In this document: in pieces, positions 1 through 7,040 of the stretch | Layout of the letters: every line of letters begins with the position of its first letter | Numbering within the stretch: the first letter of the stretch is position 1 | DNA from: UBA961 sp049426725 | GTDB taxonomy: Bacteria; Bacteroidota; Ignavibacteria; Kapaibacteriales; UBA961 | Assembly: GCA_049426725.1 (NCBI GenBank) | Contig: JBMSYN010000034.1 | Coordinates: 1-9,476, forward strand | Length of the DNA: 9,476 bases | Direction of reading: 5' to 3' | The notes under the pieces: generated by a model | What the model was told of the DNA's origin: nothing | The model's database searches: none | What the model saw: only the letters and a program-made list of their open reading frames with translations | Translations under genes and position numbers: made by a program

Positions 1-2
1 CA

Positions 3-230
3 GCTATTGCAAAACACAAAGATTTGTCAACAGCTCGTTATTTGAAAAAACAAGCGGCTCGCAAAGCACGTAAAGCTGCTGCCGCTGCGGCTGCGGCTGC
101 TCCTGCAGAAGAACCAGCTCCTGCTGAAGAACCAGCACCAGCTGAAGAAGCAGCGCCTGCTGAAGAGCCAATGAATTCAACCGAGGATACTCCGTCTGCA
201 GAACCATCTGCAGAACAATCTGAAGGTTGA
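3..230 (+). CDS. C-terminal end of an unidentified protein with a basic helix and Ala/Pro/Glu tail (5' partial)
   Basis: The reading frame is open from base 3 to a TGA at 228-230, with no stop before the window edge, so the gene probably begins outside. A TTG at 24-26 could be read as a start, but no Shine-Dalgarno sequence precedes it. The visible protein starts with a basic, helix-prone stretch (KHKDLSTARYLKKQAARKAR), continues into a run of nine alanines, then repeats an AEEPAP-type unit about four times, and ends acidic and Ser-rich. Such low-complexity tails occur on ribosomal and nucleic-acid-binding proteins of FCB bacteria. That is a guess from composition only, because no conserved domain is visible here. 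The gene converges on the channel gene and ends at the shared terminator at 250-283. Confidence 0.6.
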   Translation, partial: AIAKHKDLSTARYLKKQAARKARKAAAAAAAAAPAEEPAPAEEPAPAEEAAPAEEPMNSTEDTPSAEPSAEQSEG

Positions 231-249
231 TCACATAGAATTTTCAAAG

Positions 250-283
250 AAAAAGGTGTGATCTTGTGATCACACCTTTTTTT
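250..283. terminator. Bidirectional rho-independent terminator between convergent genes
   Basis: GGTGTGATC (255-263) and GATCACACC (268-276) form a perfect 9-bp stem around the loop TTGT. An A-run at 250-254 and a T-run at 277-283 flank it. The A-run becomes a U-tract on the minus-strand transcript, so the hairpin can stop both the plus-strand gene ending at 230 and the minus-strand channel gene, whose stop codon lies at 282-284. Confidence 0.9.
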
Positions 284-1172
284 ATTTCTTCCTTCTTTTC
301 AATTCATCAATGATGATATTCATTTCTTGATCAAAATTACTCTTATATTCCTGCAGACGAAGCAGTAAAGCATCATCAGTATCTTTTACCATCTTTTCTC
401 CCATCTCTTCTTGCAAATGTCTTCTTCTGGTTTCATCCATTTCAGAAATGATGATACCCACAAATAAATTTAGGATAATGAGTGCGCCAACGAGCACAAA
501 ACTACAGAAATACATTGGAGCTAGAAATGGATGTGGATGAATGCAATCATACATATTTGCTTTCATGAGATCAGACCAACCATCACCAGTCATTACCTGA
601 AACAATGTTAATACTGCCTGAGTTAAACTACCAAAGTGTTGAGGGTCATTTTCACTGAACAAGAATACCCCAATCACTGCATAAGAGTAATACAAGATTC
701 CCATAAGCATAAACACTTGCCATAAAGTTGGTATGCTATGAAGCAATGTTTCAACAATCGTGCGCAACTGTTTAAAGCGTCCAATCAAACGGAGAACGCG
801 GAGAGATTTGAGAGAACGAAAGATGCGAAGAGTTCTGGCAGCAAGCACTGCTTCATAGGTTGCTTCATCATGTGTGATGAGCAATGGGAGAAATCCAAGC
901 ATGACAATAAAAATATCAAACAGATTCCACCCATCTAAGAAGTATAATTTTAGATTATCTCTGAAAGCATACATCTTTAAAACAATCTCAGCAACAAAGA
1001 TATAATGAATCACAATATTTGCGATATGCAAAGGATCGTGATAAGTCAACATCATGATTTTGTCTGTTTCAACCCCTACCAGAATTGCAGAGAGAATGAT
1101 GATGCCTAAAATAAATGTGTCAAACCAATTGGATTCATTATGTCTTAACTTGAAAAGTAAATCAGCAAACAT
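282..1172 (-). CDS. Single-domain voltage-gated cation channel (NaChBac/CavMr-like), probably calcium-selective
   Basis: A 296-residue ion channel with one six-helix repeat that would assemble as a homotetramer in the inner membrane. S1 is about 17-36. S2 is about 52-70, with the charge-transfer pair F59/E62. S3 is about 82-100, with D86. S4 carries R113, R116, R119, K122, R125 and R128, each three residues apart. S5 is about 150-172, and the pore helix leads to the filter T195-G-D-G-W-S-D201. S6 is about 219-244, with the conserved Asn in NLFVGII (N235). A charged, helix-prone tail (245-296) probably forms the tetramer coiled coil. The length is usual for bacterial Nav/Cav proteins. Sodium channels of this family have LESW filters; the G-D-G-W here is more like eukaryotic Cav and CatSper repeats and CavMr, so Ca2+ selectivity is inferred. 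No Shine-Dalgarno sequence is seen before the ATG at 1170-1172. A terminator lies just upstream, so the gene is probably transcribed alone. Confidence 0.93.
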   Translation of the reverse strand: MFADLLFKLRHNESNWFDTFILGIIILSAILVGVETDKIMMLTYHDPLHIANIVIHYIFVAEIVLKMYAFRDNLKLYFLDGWNLFDIFIVMLGFLPLLITHDEATYEAVLAARTLRIFRSLKSLRVLRLIGRFKQLRTIVETLLHSIPTLWQVFMLMGILYYSYAVIGVFLFSENDPQHFGSLTQAVLTLFQVMTGDGWSDLMKANMYDCIHPHPFLAPMYFCSFVLVGALIILNLFVGIIISEMDETRRRHLQEEMGEKMVKDTDDALLLRLQEYKSNFDQEMNIIIDELKRRKK

Positions 1173-1194
1173 GGAGCAAAAAAGAATTGGTTAT

Positions 1195-1227
1195 AAAAAA
1201 GGGCACGATCACTGTATGTTCGCGCCC
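1195..1227 (-). terminator. Rho-independent terminator of the envelope operon
   Basis: On the minus strand GGGCGCGA and TCGTGCCC (1220-1227 and 1201-1208) pair in an 8-bp stem with one G-U pair and an 11-base loop, followed by six Us (1195-1200). It lies about 22 bases after the stop of the 939-residue gene and ends about 22 bases before the channel start, so it separates the operon from the channel gene. Confidence 0.8.
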
Positions 1228-1249
1228 ATGGTTTTCAAATCAAATCTAA

Positions 1250-4069
1250 CTATTTACACTGCACGCAACAATCAGGGAATGCGTATAAATCTGGTCGTAA
1301 ATTAATAAGACGCACCGAAACATCCACACGTCTCACACCGTCGAGATCATAATAACTGTTTTCTGAACGCTTATATGCCGAGACCTCAGGAATGACGGAT
1401 GTATCAATATACTTCCCTTCAGCCAATACAATCACTCTTGCCTTCTTTATCTTTTCATCATATTGATTAACGCTGAATCCATCGGTTGGTGTGATGACCA
1501 ATCCTTTGGATTTCAAGACAGAGAAAAGTGAATCTTTCGACAATTCATTCATTACTGCCTGATAGCCATAATAAGCACGCAGTTTTGAAAGAGTGTCATT
1601 GTCTTCACCCTTGAGTGATGCCCCGGATTTGATTTCAATGGCTTGTGTATTGGCAAATTGATATTTCACTGTGTCAAATGCACTTGAAATGTACTTGACT
1701 TCATTATCTGAAATATATGATCCATTTCCAATTGGACGGATGTCGGAATATGCAGTCATCGTTATGATCACTTTCGCTGTATCATTTTTCTCATATATTT
1801 TCCAGAACTTCTTCAATAAGTCGGAAGTGGAATCAACCATATTCTGGATATTGCGATCAATGATTTTCGCTTTTTCCCGATAATCAGCTCGACGCATTGC
1901 CATAAGATCAGTTCGATCAATTTCGCCTCTATTACCCCAATACTTATTGCGATAATTCAATTCAATCCATGATGCCTCTTTCAAATCTCCTTCGCGAAGT
2001 CTTTGCATATGTTGAGCATACCCTTTTGATGTATTGACTTCCCAAAAAGCAGTTTGAAAGTATGGTACATTTCTTTGAGCACCAAATACAATGACTGAAT
2101 CAACAGTGATACAGCAAGGTGATTGACCAAATTGTGCATAGAGTCGTATTGTATCATTGACAATCATGGTTCTACATGAATCATCGGCTTTCACCATCGT
2201 TCTTGGAACTCGCAATGGTTCAAAACGAGTAAGCGTTGATGCAATATTTTGAACGGTGCTCGATACAAATGAAGTATCATAGGAATATGTTGTGTCCTTG
2301 TATGCAACCGCCTTGCTAAAAACAGCTTTTCTCAAAGGTGGCAGTGAATCTATGAATGTCACAGTGTCTCTACCAATTTTGAGTCTTCGAGAATCCAAAA
2401 TCTCAACTCTTTCATTGAGTTTTTTACGCAATGGTCTTGTTTCGAATTGCTCAACGAGTATCGTATCATATAAACGAGCAATACGTTGTGCTTTTACTGG
2501 TTTGTCTTGAACCAAAGAATCAAATTGTTCTTTTCTTGATTTATCCTTTACTGCAGTTATCGTTCGAGAAATCACCATGCCATTATAATTTGTAATGACG
2601 GGATTTTTATCCTGACATGGTTTGCGATCATAGGTTGATCGACCAAGCGAAGTGAATACAACACCATTTGGTCGAGTGATCATTGAATCGGCAGGGATGT
2701 GCAAACTATATGTATTTCCTTTGCGCTCAATCTTTCCAGCTACATCGCTCATCACTGTCAATAAAACATCCTTCACCGTTGTGTCATTGCTTGCATTGTC
2801 AAGAATTGTCACATTATATGTGATTGCACAAGGCTTGGGTGGCTTGGCACATGGATATGCAGGGTCGCATGGCTCGCATGGTGGACATGGCTTTGGTGGT
2901 ACTTTCCCACAGAAAAATGTTGCTTCTGTGCGATAGATATCCAATTTCCCCATGCCTTCTTTTTTTGCTGAATCAGGTTTTGACTTTCCGAATCTATCAG
3001 ATGAAAACCATAATTCTTGTGTGACTGTTTTGCTATTTGTATCAGGTTCTTGATATCGTACAAAGGGAAACAATTCATCATGGGGAGAAGAAATATCATT
3101 CTTATCATCACCCAAAGGAAATACATCAGTAACTGAAACAAAATATTCTAGGTTGTTTTGAGCTATTGCATAAAAATCGATATCAAGAAGTGCATAATAC
3201 AATTCATAATTGCCTGATCTATTTGATGAGAACATCAAATGTGGTGTACCATTGAGGCAATACAGGAATGGCGAATATTCATTGAATTGGGTATTGATTT
3301 CTTTGTTTCCTTGAAGCAAAGCAAGATTCATTGGCTTACCCCATTTTGGTGACCCAATTCTTCTAAATGACACAAATAAATCTGCATTCCCTTTTCTTTG
3401 AATGCCATTGAAGGTATACAATGCATTTTCATATGGTGCAGAAAATCCACCATTAGTATCTGTTCTATCCGAACTAAAGACAATCATTTCCACACCTGAT
3501 TCATGAAGGCCAATTGTGGGATGTGAATCCCATGCGGTTGAGTTCAATTCCTCGATATTGCGAATGGATTCAAGATTGGAAGCTGAACTTCTTGATACTT
3601 TTTCGAATAAATCACTACCACCTTTCACATCCGCTCCGCTCAATTCAAAAAAGCGAGCTGTTTGTTTGTCCGGAACACCGGATGAAGCAAATACATAGGT
3701 TCTTTCACCTCTATGTTCATTTGCCTGAATCACACCACCAATGTTTCGTATCGCCTTTCGATTGAATAACACAAATGATTCACCGACAACCTGACTTTCA
3801 CTATCATCCTTGTCTGCCATGGGAATAACATAAATCTGTTCTCTTTTGCTTCGATTCGATGTAACGATGAGCGAATCACCTTCTTTGCCTAAGGTTCCAA
3901 TGATTGCAGGTGCAAAATCATCAAAAGCTGTATTGACTTTTTTTCCATACCTTGTTGGAGTCTTGTTTATCTTGATCTTTTTTGATTCTTCTTGTGCTTG
4001 TAATGTAATTATTGACAAACCACAAAGACAGAATGCGAGTAAATGCATGAATGTTTTCATAGTTGTCAT
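1250..4069 (-). CDS. Secreted PD40 beta-propeller protein with Cys/Pro hinge and divergent OmpA-like C-terminus (PorE-like architecture)
   Basis: A 939-residue protein with an N-terminal signal peptide ending near LQAQ (residue 26), so exported. Residues about 45-385 hold PD40/WD40-like blades: VTSNRS (69-74), VFSSDR (197-202), MFSSNRSG (279-286), WFSSDRFG (354-361), plus the typical W-G-x-P-x-N-L and NEYSP signatures. A hinge at 387-414 has six cysteines among prolines. Residues about 416-505 look like a carboxypeptidase-regulatory-type beta domain. Near the C-terminus, TAYSD (772-776), LSKLRA (827-832) and RRVDVSV (913-919) match the OmpA-family GHTD, LSxxRA and NRRVEI positions, with about 40 extra residues between the first two. 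This suggests peptidoglycan contact. The layout recalls PorE of type IX secretion but lacks TPRs. The ATG at 4067-4069 overlaps the upstream stop (ATGA). An ATG at 4058-4060 is an alternative start that gives a more usual signal peptide. Last gene of the four-gene operon. Confidence 0.88.
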   Translation of the reverse strand: MTTMKTFMHLLAFCLCGLSIITLQAQEESKKIKINKTPTRYGKKVNTAFDDFAPAIIGTLGKEGDSLIVTSNRSKREQIYVIPMADKDDSESQVVGESFVLFNRKAIRNIGGVIQANEHRGERTYVFASSGVPDKQTARFFELSGADVKGGSDLFEKVSRSSASNLESIRNIEELNSTAWDSHPTIGLHESGVEMIVFSSDRTDTNGGFSAPYENALYTFNGIQRKGNADLFVSFRRIGSPKWGKPMNLALLQGNKEINTQFNEYSPFLYCLNGTPHLMFSSNRSGNYELYYALLDIDFYAIAQNNLEYFVSVTDVFPLGDDKNDISSPHDELFPFVRYQEPDTNSKTVTQELWFSSDRFGKSKPDSAKKEGMGKLDIYRTEATFFCGKVPPKPCPPCEPCDPAYPCAKPPKPCAITYNVTILDNASNDTTVKDVLLTVMSDVAGKIERKGNTYSLHIPADSMITRPNGVVFTSLGRSTYDRKPCQDKNPVITNYNGMVISRTITAVKDKSRKEQFDSLVQDKPVKAQRIARLYDTILVEQFETRPLRKKLNERVEILDSRRLKIGRDTVTFIDSLPPLRKAVFSKAVAYKDTTYSYDTSFVSSTVQNIASTLTRFEPLRVPRTMVKADDSCRTMIVNDTIRLYAQFGQSPCCITVDSVIVFGAQRNVPYFQTAFWEVNTSKGYAQHMQRLREGDLKEASWIELNYRNKYWGNRGEIDRTDLMAMRRADYREKAKIIDRNIQNMVDSTSDLLKKFWKIYEKNDTAKVIITMTAYSDIRPIGNGSYISDNEVKYISSAFDTVKYQFANTQAIEIKSGASLKGEDNDTLSKLRAYYGYQAVMNELSKDSLFSVLKSKGLVITPTDGFSVNQYDEKIKKARVIVLAEGKYIDTSVIPEVSAYKRSENSYYDLDGVRRVDVSVRLINLRPDLYAFPDCCVQCK

Positions 4070-4947
4070 AATGGATTACAAATGGTACAATAATATGCTT
4101 CTGCAAATTTGAATGTTACTCGTTTAAGCCCGGGAGTCAATATGCTCTCACGAATATTGGAAACAGAAACGAAAAAATTGTTTCCATTTTCTGCCATGTA
4201 ATAAAATACATCCCCTAATCCGAACTCTGCTGTATAGGTATCCATGTCTTCCGCCGGTAATCGCTTGAATGGAGGAAGCACCTTTGCAATATCTTTGGCA
4301 GTTGGCCAATTAGTTGGATAATCATATCTCTGAGGAGTTCCATTTGGATTAGTAGCCGTGATGGAATATAGTCTACCCACTTTTACATCGCCATATTGAA
4401 CTGCCAATTTCTCAAACTGATCACAACCTGTGAAAAATCGCAAAGTATCATTGGCCAATTGCATGAATACATTCGCCAAACTATCAGCATCTTCGGTAAG
4501 CTGAGGTGTAGCTCTCGGAATTCTGGCAAATCTTCCTTTGAATCGTAAAACAACTTTAGACAAAATTGGATTGGTAGGATGTATAAAAATACTATCCACC
4601 AATATATCACCGGCTTGCAATGAGTTTGGTGGTTCCTGAAAAATATATTCAGCTGTATATCCTGGCAATGGAAAATTGGCCTCTTGAAATGTCCAATTAC
4701 CATTGAGAAAACGCTGATCATTTGGTAATGAGCCGGAAGAATTTGTGCTACTGGGGAATCGAAATGTAGCTATGGTAAATAAAGAATCAGGAGTCTTGTT
4801 TGACAGATACGTTGTAGAGTTAAAGACAGCAAGCGTTGCTTCACGAACAAGCGGCTTCGTATCTTCGGGTGACAATGGCTCCGGTACAAAGCATCCATTG
4901 AAGCTCATCAGGAGCAAAGTAATGAAAGGTAGAATTATTGTTTTCAT
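4066..4947 (-). CDS. Lipoprotein of unknown function in the envelope operon
   Basis: A 293-residue protein that I do not recognise. It starts with a short basic and hydrophobic signal ending in FNGC, so Cys19 is a probable lipidation site and the protein a probable lipoprotein. The mature part is Thr/Ser/Pro/Asn-rich and beta-like, with no known domain visible. It ends with a C-x-x-C pair (CTIC) only three residues from the C-terminus. A good Shine-Dalgarno sequence (AGGAGTGAT, 4954-4962) lies inside the last codons of the preceding gene. Start and upstream stop share one base (TAATG), and its own stop overlaps the next start (ATGA), so translation is probably coupled on both sides. This placement suggests it acts with the propeller protein and the two barrel-like proteins. 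Confidence 0.85.
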   Translation of the reverse strand: MKTIILPFITLLLMSFNGCFVPEPLSPEDTKPLVREATLAVFNSTTYLSNKTPDSLFTIATFRFPSSTNSSGSLPNDQRFLNGNWTFQEANFPLPGYTAEYIFQEPPNSLQAGDILVDSIFIHPTNPILSKVVLRFKGRFARIPRATPQLTEDADSLANVFMQLANDTLRFFTGCDQFEKLAVQYGDVKVGRLYSITATNPNGTPQRYDYPTNWPTAKDIAKVLPPFKRLPAEDMDTYTAEFGLGDVFYYMAENGNNFFVSVSNIRESILTPGLKRVTFKFAEAYYCTICNPL

Positions 4948-6260
4948 TAATACATCACTCCTAATCTCAATTGAAATGTTCCCAAACGACGTGTTCCCGG
5001 AACATTAGAAAATCCGAGTAGTGAATATGAATCACCAACAGCCACATCGCGATATCCTACATCAATCTCCAAGTCAAGATCACTCATGATTGGAATATCT
5101 ACTCCGACACCAAAACCATATGTAAGTGGGAAAGACCAATTCATATTGATGTCGCCATTTGCTTGTGCATCTTTTATGCGAACTGTACAATCATCGCATT
5201 CAAGTCCGAGTGACATAGATAATGCCGCAAGCGAAGCCGCATCAAATGCAAAACCAAATTCATTGTATACATAAGGCTTCATGCAACCAAAAAGCGCTTT
5301 CAATATACCATCGCCTTCTTTTTCTTCTCTAACGGGTTTATCTGCTTCATCTCCATACACATCAACATAAAAGAAGCTCTCAGACTTCTTTCCTTTTTGG
5401 GAATTCTTGACAGGTACCAGATAGTGGCGCGTTGTGAAAAGTCCGATTGGACGATTGACAAGTGGCATGTCAGCAATTAATATCTTTGGATCAAATGCTC
5501 CGGCATTCACTGTTTGCATTCCTTGTACAAATGTCAAACCAAATGCCCAGCGATAATCTTCACCAACTCTGATACCAGCAGTGAAGTCACCTCCAAGTTG
5601 AAGTCTACCAAATTCTGAAGTGCCATAGAGTGCATCATTGACGATGCCATCATTGTATGAGGAAGTGCGAAGATGTGATGCTGCCCAGAATTCGGAATAA
5701 TCTCTATCAAAACATGAAAGACCAATACCTGCATCCAATCCCAATGCCAATCTCAATGATAAATCCAATCCCATATTGAGAGAGAAAGGTTGGCAATCAC
5801 AATTTTTGTTCAATACATCCTGCACAGGAATGCTTCGAATTTCGGGAATGTTTTTCGTGACATGGAAACTCTCTACCAAATTGAATCCGCCAAGACTATC
5901 AGTCTGAATTCCTGGGAATAATGTTGGAATGGTTTCAATGTCTTTAATGGGGATTAAAAGCCCCTTGGCACTTGGTTTATTATTGATCTTTTCACGAAAT
6001 GCAAATACCGTATCAATGGGTTTATTTGCGCTATCCCTTTTGATTTGAACATATTCAACATAACCGCGAAGGGTTCTTCCATCACGATTTGCATCACCGG
6101 AAGATTTCTGAAAATACTTTTCTGTCAATTCCGGCTTGATGCGAACCGCATCTTCATAGATGGACATTTTCTTTTCAAGTTCAGAAACATCATCTAAGGA
6201 TTTACAACTTGTAAGAATGCCAATCGTGAATATGCAGCAGAGTAAAGTTAGGAATCTCAT
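4947..6260 (-). CDS. Probable lipoprotein with an outer-membrane beta-barrel-like C-terminal half
   Basis: A 437-residue protein with a clear lipoprotein signal (ILTSC, Cys19). Residues 20-150 are a charged, soluble-looking region containing a short coiled-coil-like stretch near 25-40. From about residue 154 (C-D-C) onwards, alternating hydrophobic/polar, Gly-rich strands appear (NMGLDLSLRLALGLDAGIGL, then several more), and the protein ends in LRLGVMY with a terminal aromatic residue. That is typical of outer-membrane barrels recognised by BAM. A second Cys pair (C-D-D-C, 355-358) lies in a loop. A strong Shine-Dalgarno sequence (GAGAGGTG, 6265-6272) lies in the end of the previous gene, whose stop overlaps this start (ATGA). 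No named family is recognised. The lipobox plus barrel combination is unusual, so either the barrel or the lipidation may be wrong. Confidence 0.85.
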   Translation of the reverse strand: MRFLTLLCCIFTIGILTSCKSLDDVSELEKKMSIYEDAVRIKPELTEKYFQKSSGDANRDGRTLRGYVEYVQIKRDSANKPIDTVFAFREKINNKPSAKGLLIPIKDIETIPTLFPGIQTDSLGGFNLVESFHVTKNIPEIRSIPVQDVLNKNCDCQPFSLNMGLDLSLRLALGLDAGIGLSCFDRDYSEFWAASHLRTSSYNDGIVNDALYGTSEFGRLQLGGDFTAGIRVGEDYRWAFGLTFVQGMQTVNAGAFDPKILIADMPLVNRPIGLFTTRHYLVPVKNSQKGKKSESFFYVDVYGDEADKPVREEKEGDGILKALFGCMKPYVYNEFGFAFDAASLAALSMSLGLECDDCTVRIKDAQANGDINMNWSFPLTYGFGVGVDIPIMSDLDLEIDVGYRDVAVGDSYSLLGFSNVPGTRRLGTFQLRLGVMY

Positions 6261-6826
6261 TTTGCACCTCTCAGTGGGAAATTGAAATGAATCATTCCTG
6301 AAAGCCCTGAAAGATGCGGTCTGTCCAAATCACGCAGCATATTATTTGCTGTATATCGAGCAGACAAAGTAACAAACCAATCACAACATGGATTTTCATA
6401 ATTGAACAGATACCCCGCTTCCAATGTACCGGGCATGCCGATTTTCCCCTCTTCATCATCACCGGTTATGATGGACAAACCGGTTCCAATGCTTAGATAT
6501 AGTGGAACATTGGGGGCATCCCAAGGAAACCAGCGAACATTTGCCTGAATATTCACAACATTGGGAAGAGAGTAGATACGCGGGCTTGTATACTCCAGAC
6601 TGTCGATTGACCCATAATGACCATAATTCACAGTGAATACAGGCCACATATTGCAAAAGCGATGAATGCCGTATTGAAATTCACCATGCAAACCAAGTTT
6701 GCTTTGTTCTGGATATTGCGTCTGTGGCATGCCGGCTCCAAGTCCCAAACCGGCGAATGATTGTGCATTCGATATGTGCGTCATCACCAACAGAGCCAAT
6801 ATCACAGATAGGAACAATCTCATCAT
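6257..6826 (-). CDS. Small outer-membrane beta-barrel protein, first gene of the envelope operon
   Basis: A 189-residue protein with a signal peptide cleaved after about residue 22 (SNAQ/SF). The rest is beta-like: Gly-rich N-terminal strand (GLGLGAGM), alternating strands separated by turns (GEFQYGIHRF, NIQANVRWF, YLSIGTGLSI, LEAGYLFNY, FVTLSARYT, GMIHFNFPL). It resembles small eight-strand porin-like or OmpA-barrel proteins, but the exact family is not recognised. A Cys-Cys pair lies at 147-148. An AGGA Shine-Dalgarno core (6833-6836) lies six bases before the ATG at 6824-6826; the adjacent ATG at 6821-6823 is possible too. It follows a leader of about 180 bases with a candidate promoter and overlaps the next gene by ATGA. 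Confidence 0.85.
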   Translation of the reverse strand: MMRLFLSVILALLVMTHISNAQSFAGLGLGAGMPQTQYPEQSKLGLHGEFQYGIHRFCNMWPVFTVNYGHYGSIDSLEYTSPRIYSLPNVVNIQANVRWFPWDAPNVPLYLSIGTGLSIITGDDEEGKIGMPGTLEAGYLFNYENPCCDWFVTLSARYTANNMLRDLDRPHLSGLSGMIHFNFPLRGAK

Positions 6827-7006
6827 GAAATATCCTAGGATTGACTGTTAAGAAAAATGAAAATGGTCTTCCCGACCCTTTGTATGCTTGATTAAAGATT
6901 ATAAACTATTGGAATTTTGTACTCTTGACGATTACCCGAGTACGCTTTACTCTTATAGACAAATATAGGGTAAATACAAGGTGAGAACAAATGTGAGGTA
7001 AGGTAA
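6827..7006 (-). promoter_or_regulatory. Leader and candidate promoter of the four-gene envelope operon
   Basis: No gene is seen here. On the minus strand TTTG (6988-6991) is followed after 20 bases by TATATTTG (6960-6967), which fits the Bacteroidota housekeeping promoter (TTTG, then TAnnTTTG). Transcription would start near 6953 and leave a leader of about 127 bases. In that leader GAGTA (6948-6952), TACTC (6938-6942; extended GTACTC, 6938-6943) and GAGTAC (6919-6924) can pair in two mutually exclusive ways. A TATAAT at 6898-6903 is an alternative -10, but it has no good -35. The call rests on motif matching alone. Confidence 0.4.
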
Positions 7007-7030
7007 ACAGCCACCCATTCGGGTGGCTGT
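7007..7030. terminator. Strong hairpin after the TM2 gene, probable terminator without a clear U-tract
   Basis: ACAGCCACCC (7007-7016) and GGGTGGCTGT (7021-7030) form a perfect 10-bp stem around ATTC, ten bases after the TM2 stop codon. On the minus strand the hairpin is followed by TTACCTTACC, which is not a proper U-tract. Its place directly after a stop and before the next operon's promoter supports termination. Confidence 0.6.
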
Positions 7031-7040
7031 AAGACTTCAT

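Noticed and set aside
24..26. TTG as the start of the left-edge gene
   Set aside because: No Shine-Dalgarno sequence precedes it and the frame is open to the edge, so a partial gene is the simpler reading.
2809..3141. His-rich 110-codon minus-strand frame inside the propeller gene
   Set aside because: It is an out-of-frame shadow of the Cys/Pro hinge and propeller coding sequence, with no Shine-Dalgarno sequence and no family resemblance.
6898..6903. Perfect TATAAT in the operon leader as the main promoter
   Set aside because: No acceptable -35 is found at 16-18 bases upstream; the TTTG/TATATTTG pair fits the likely phylum better.
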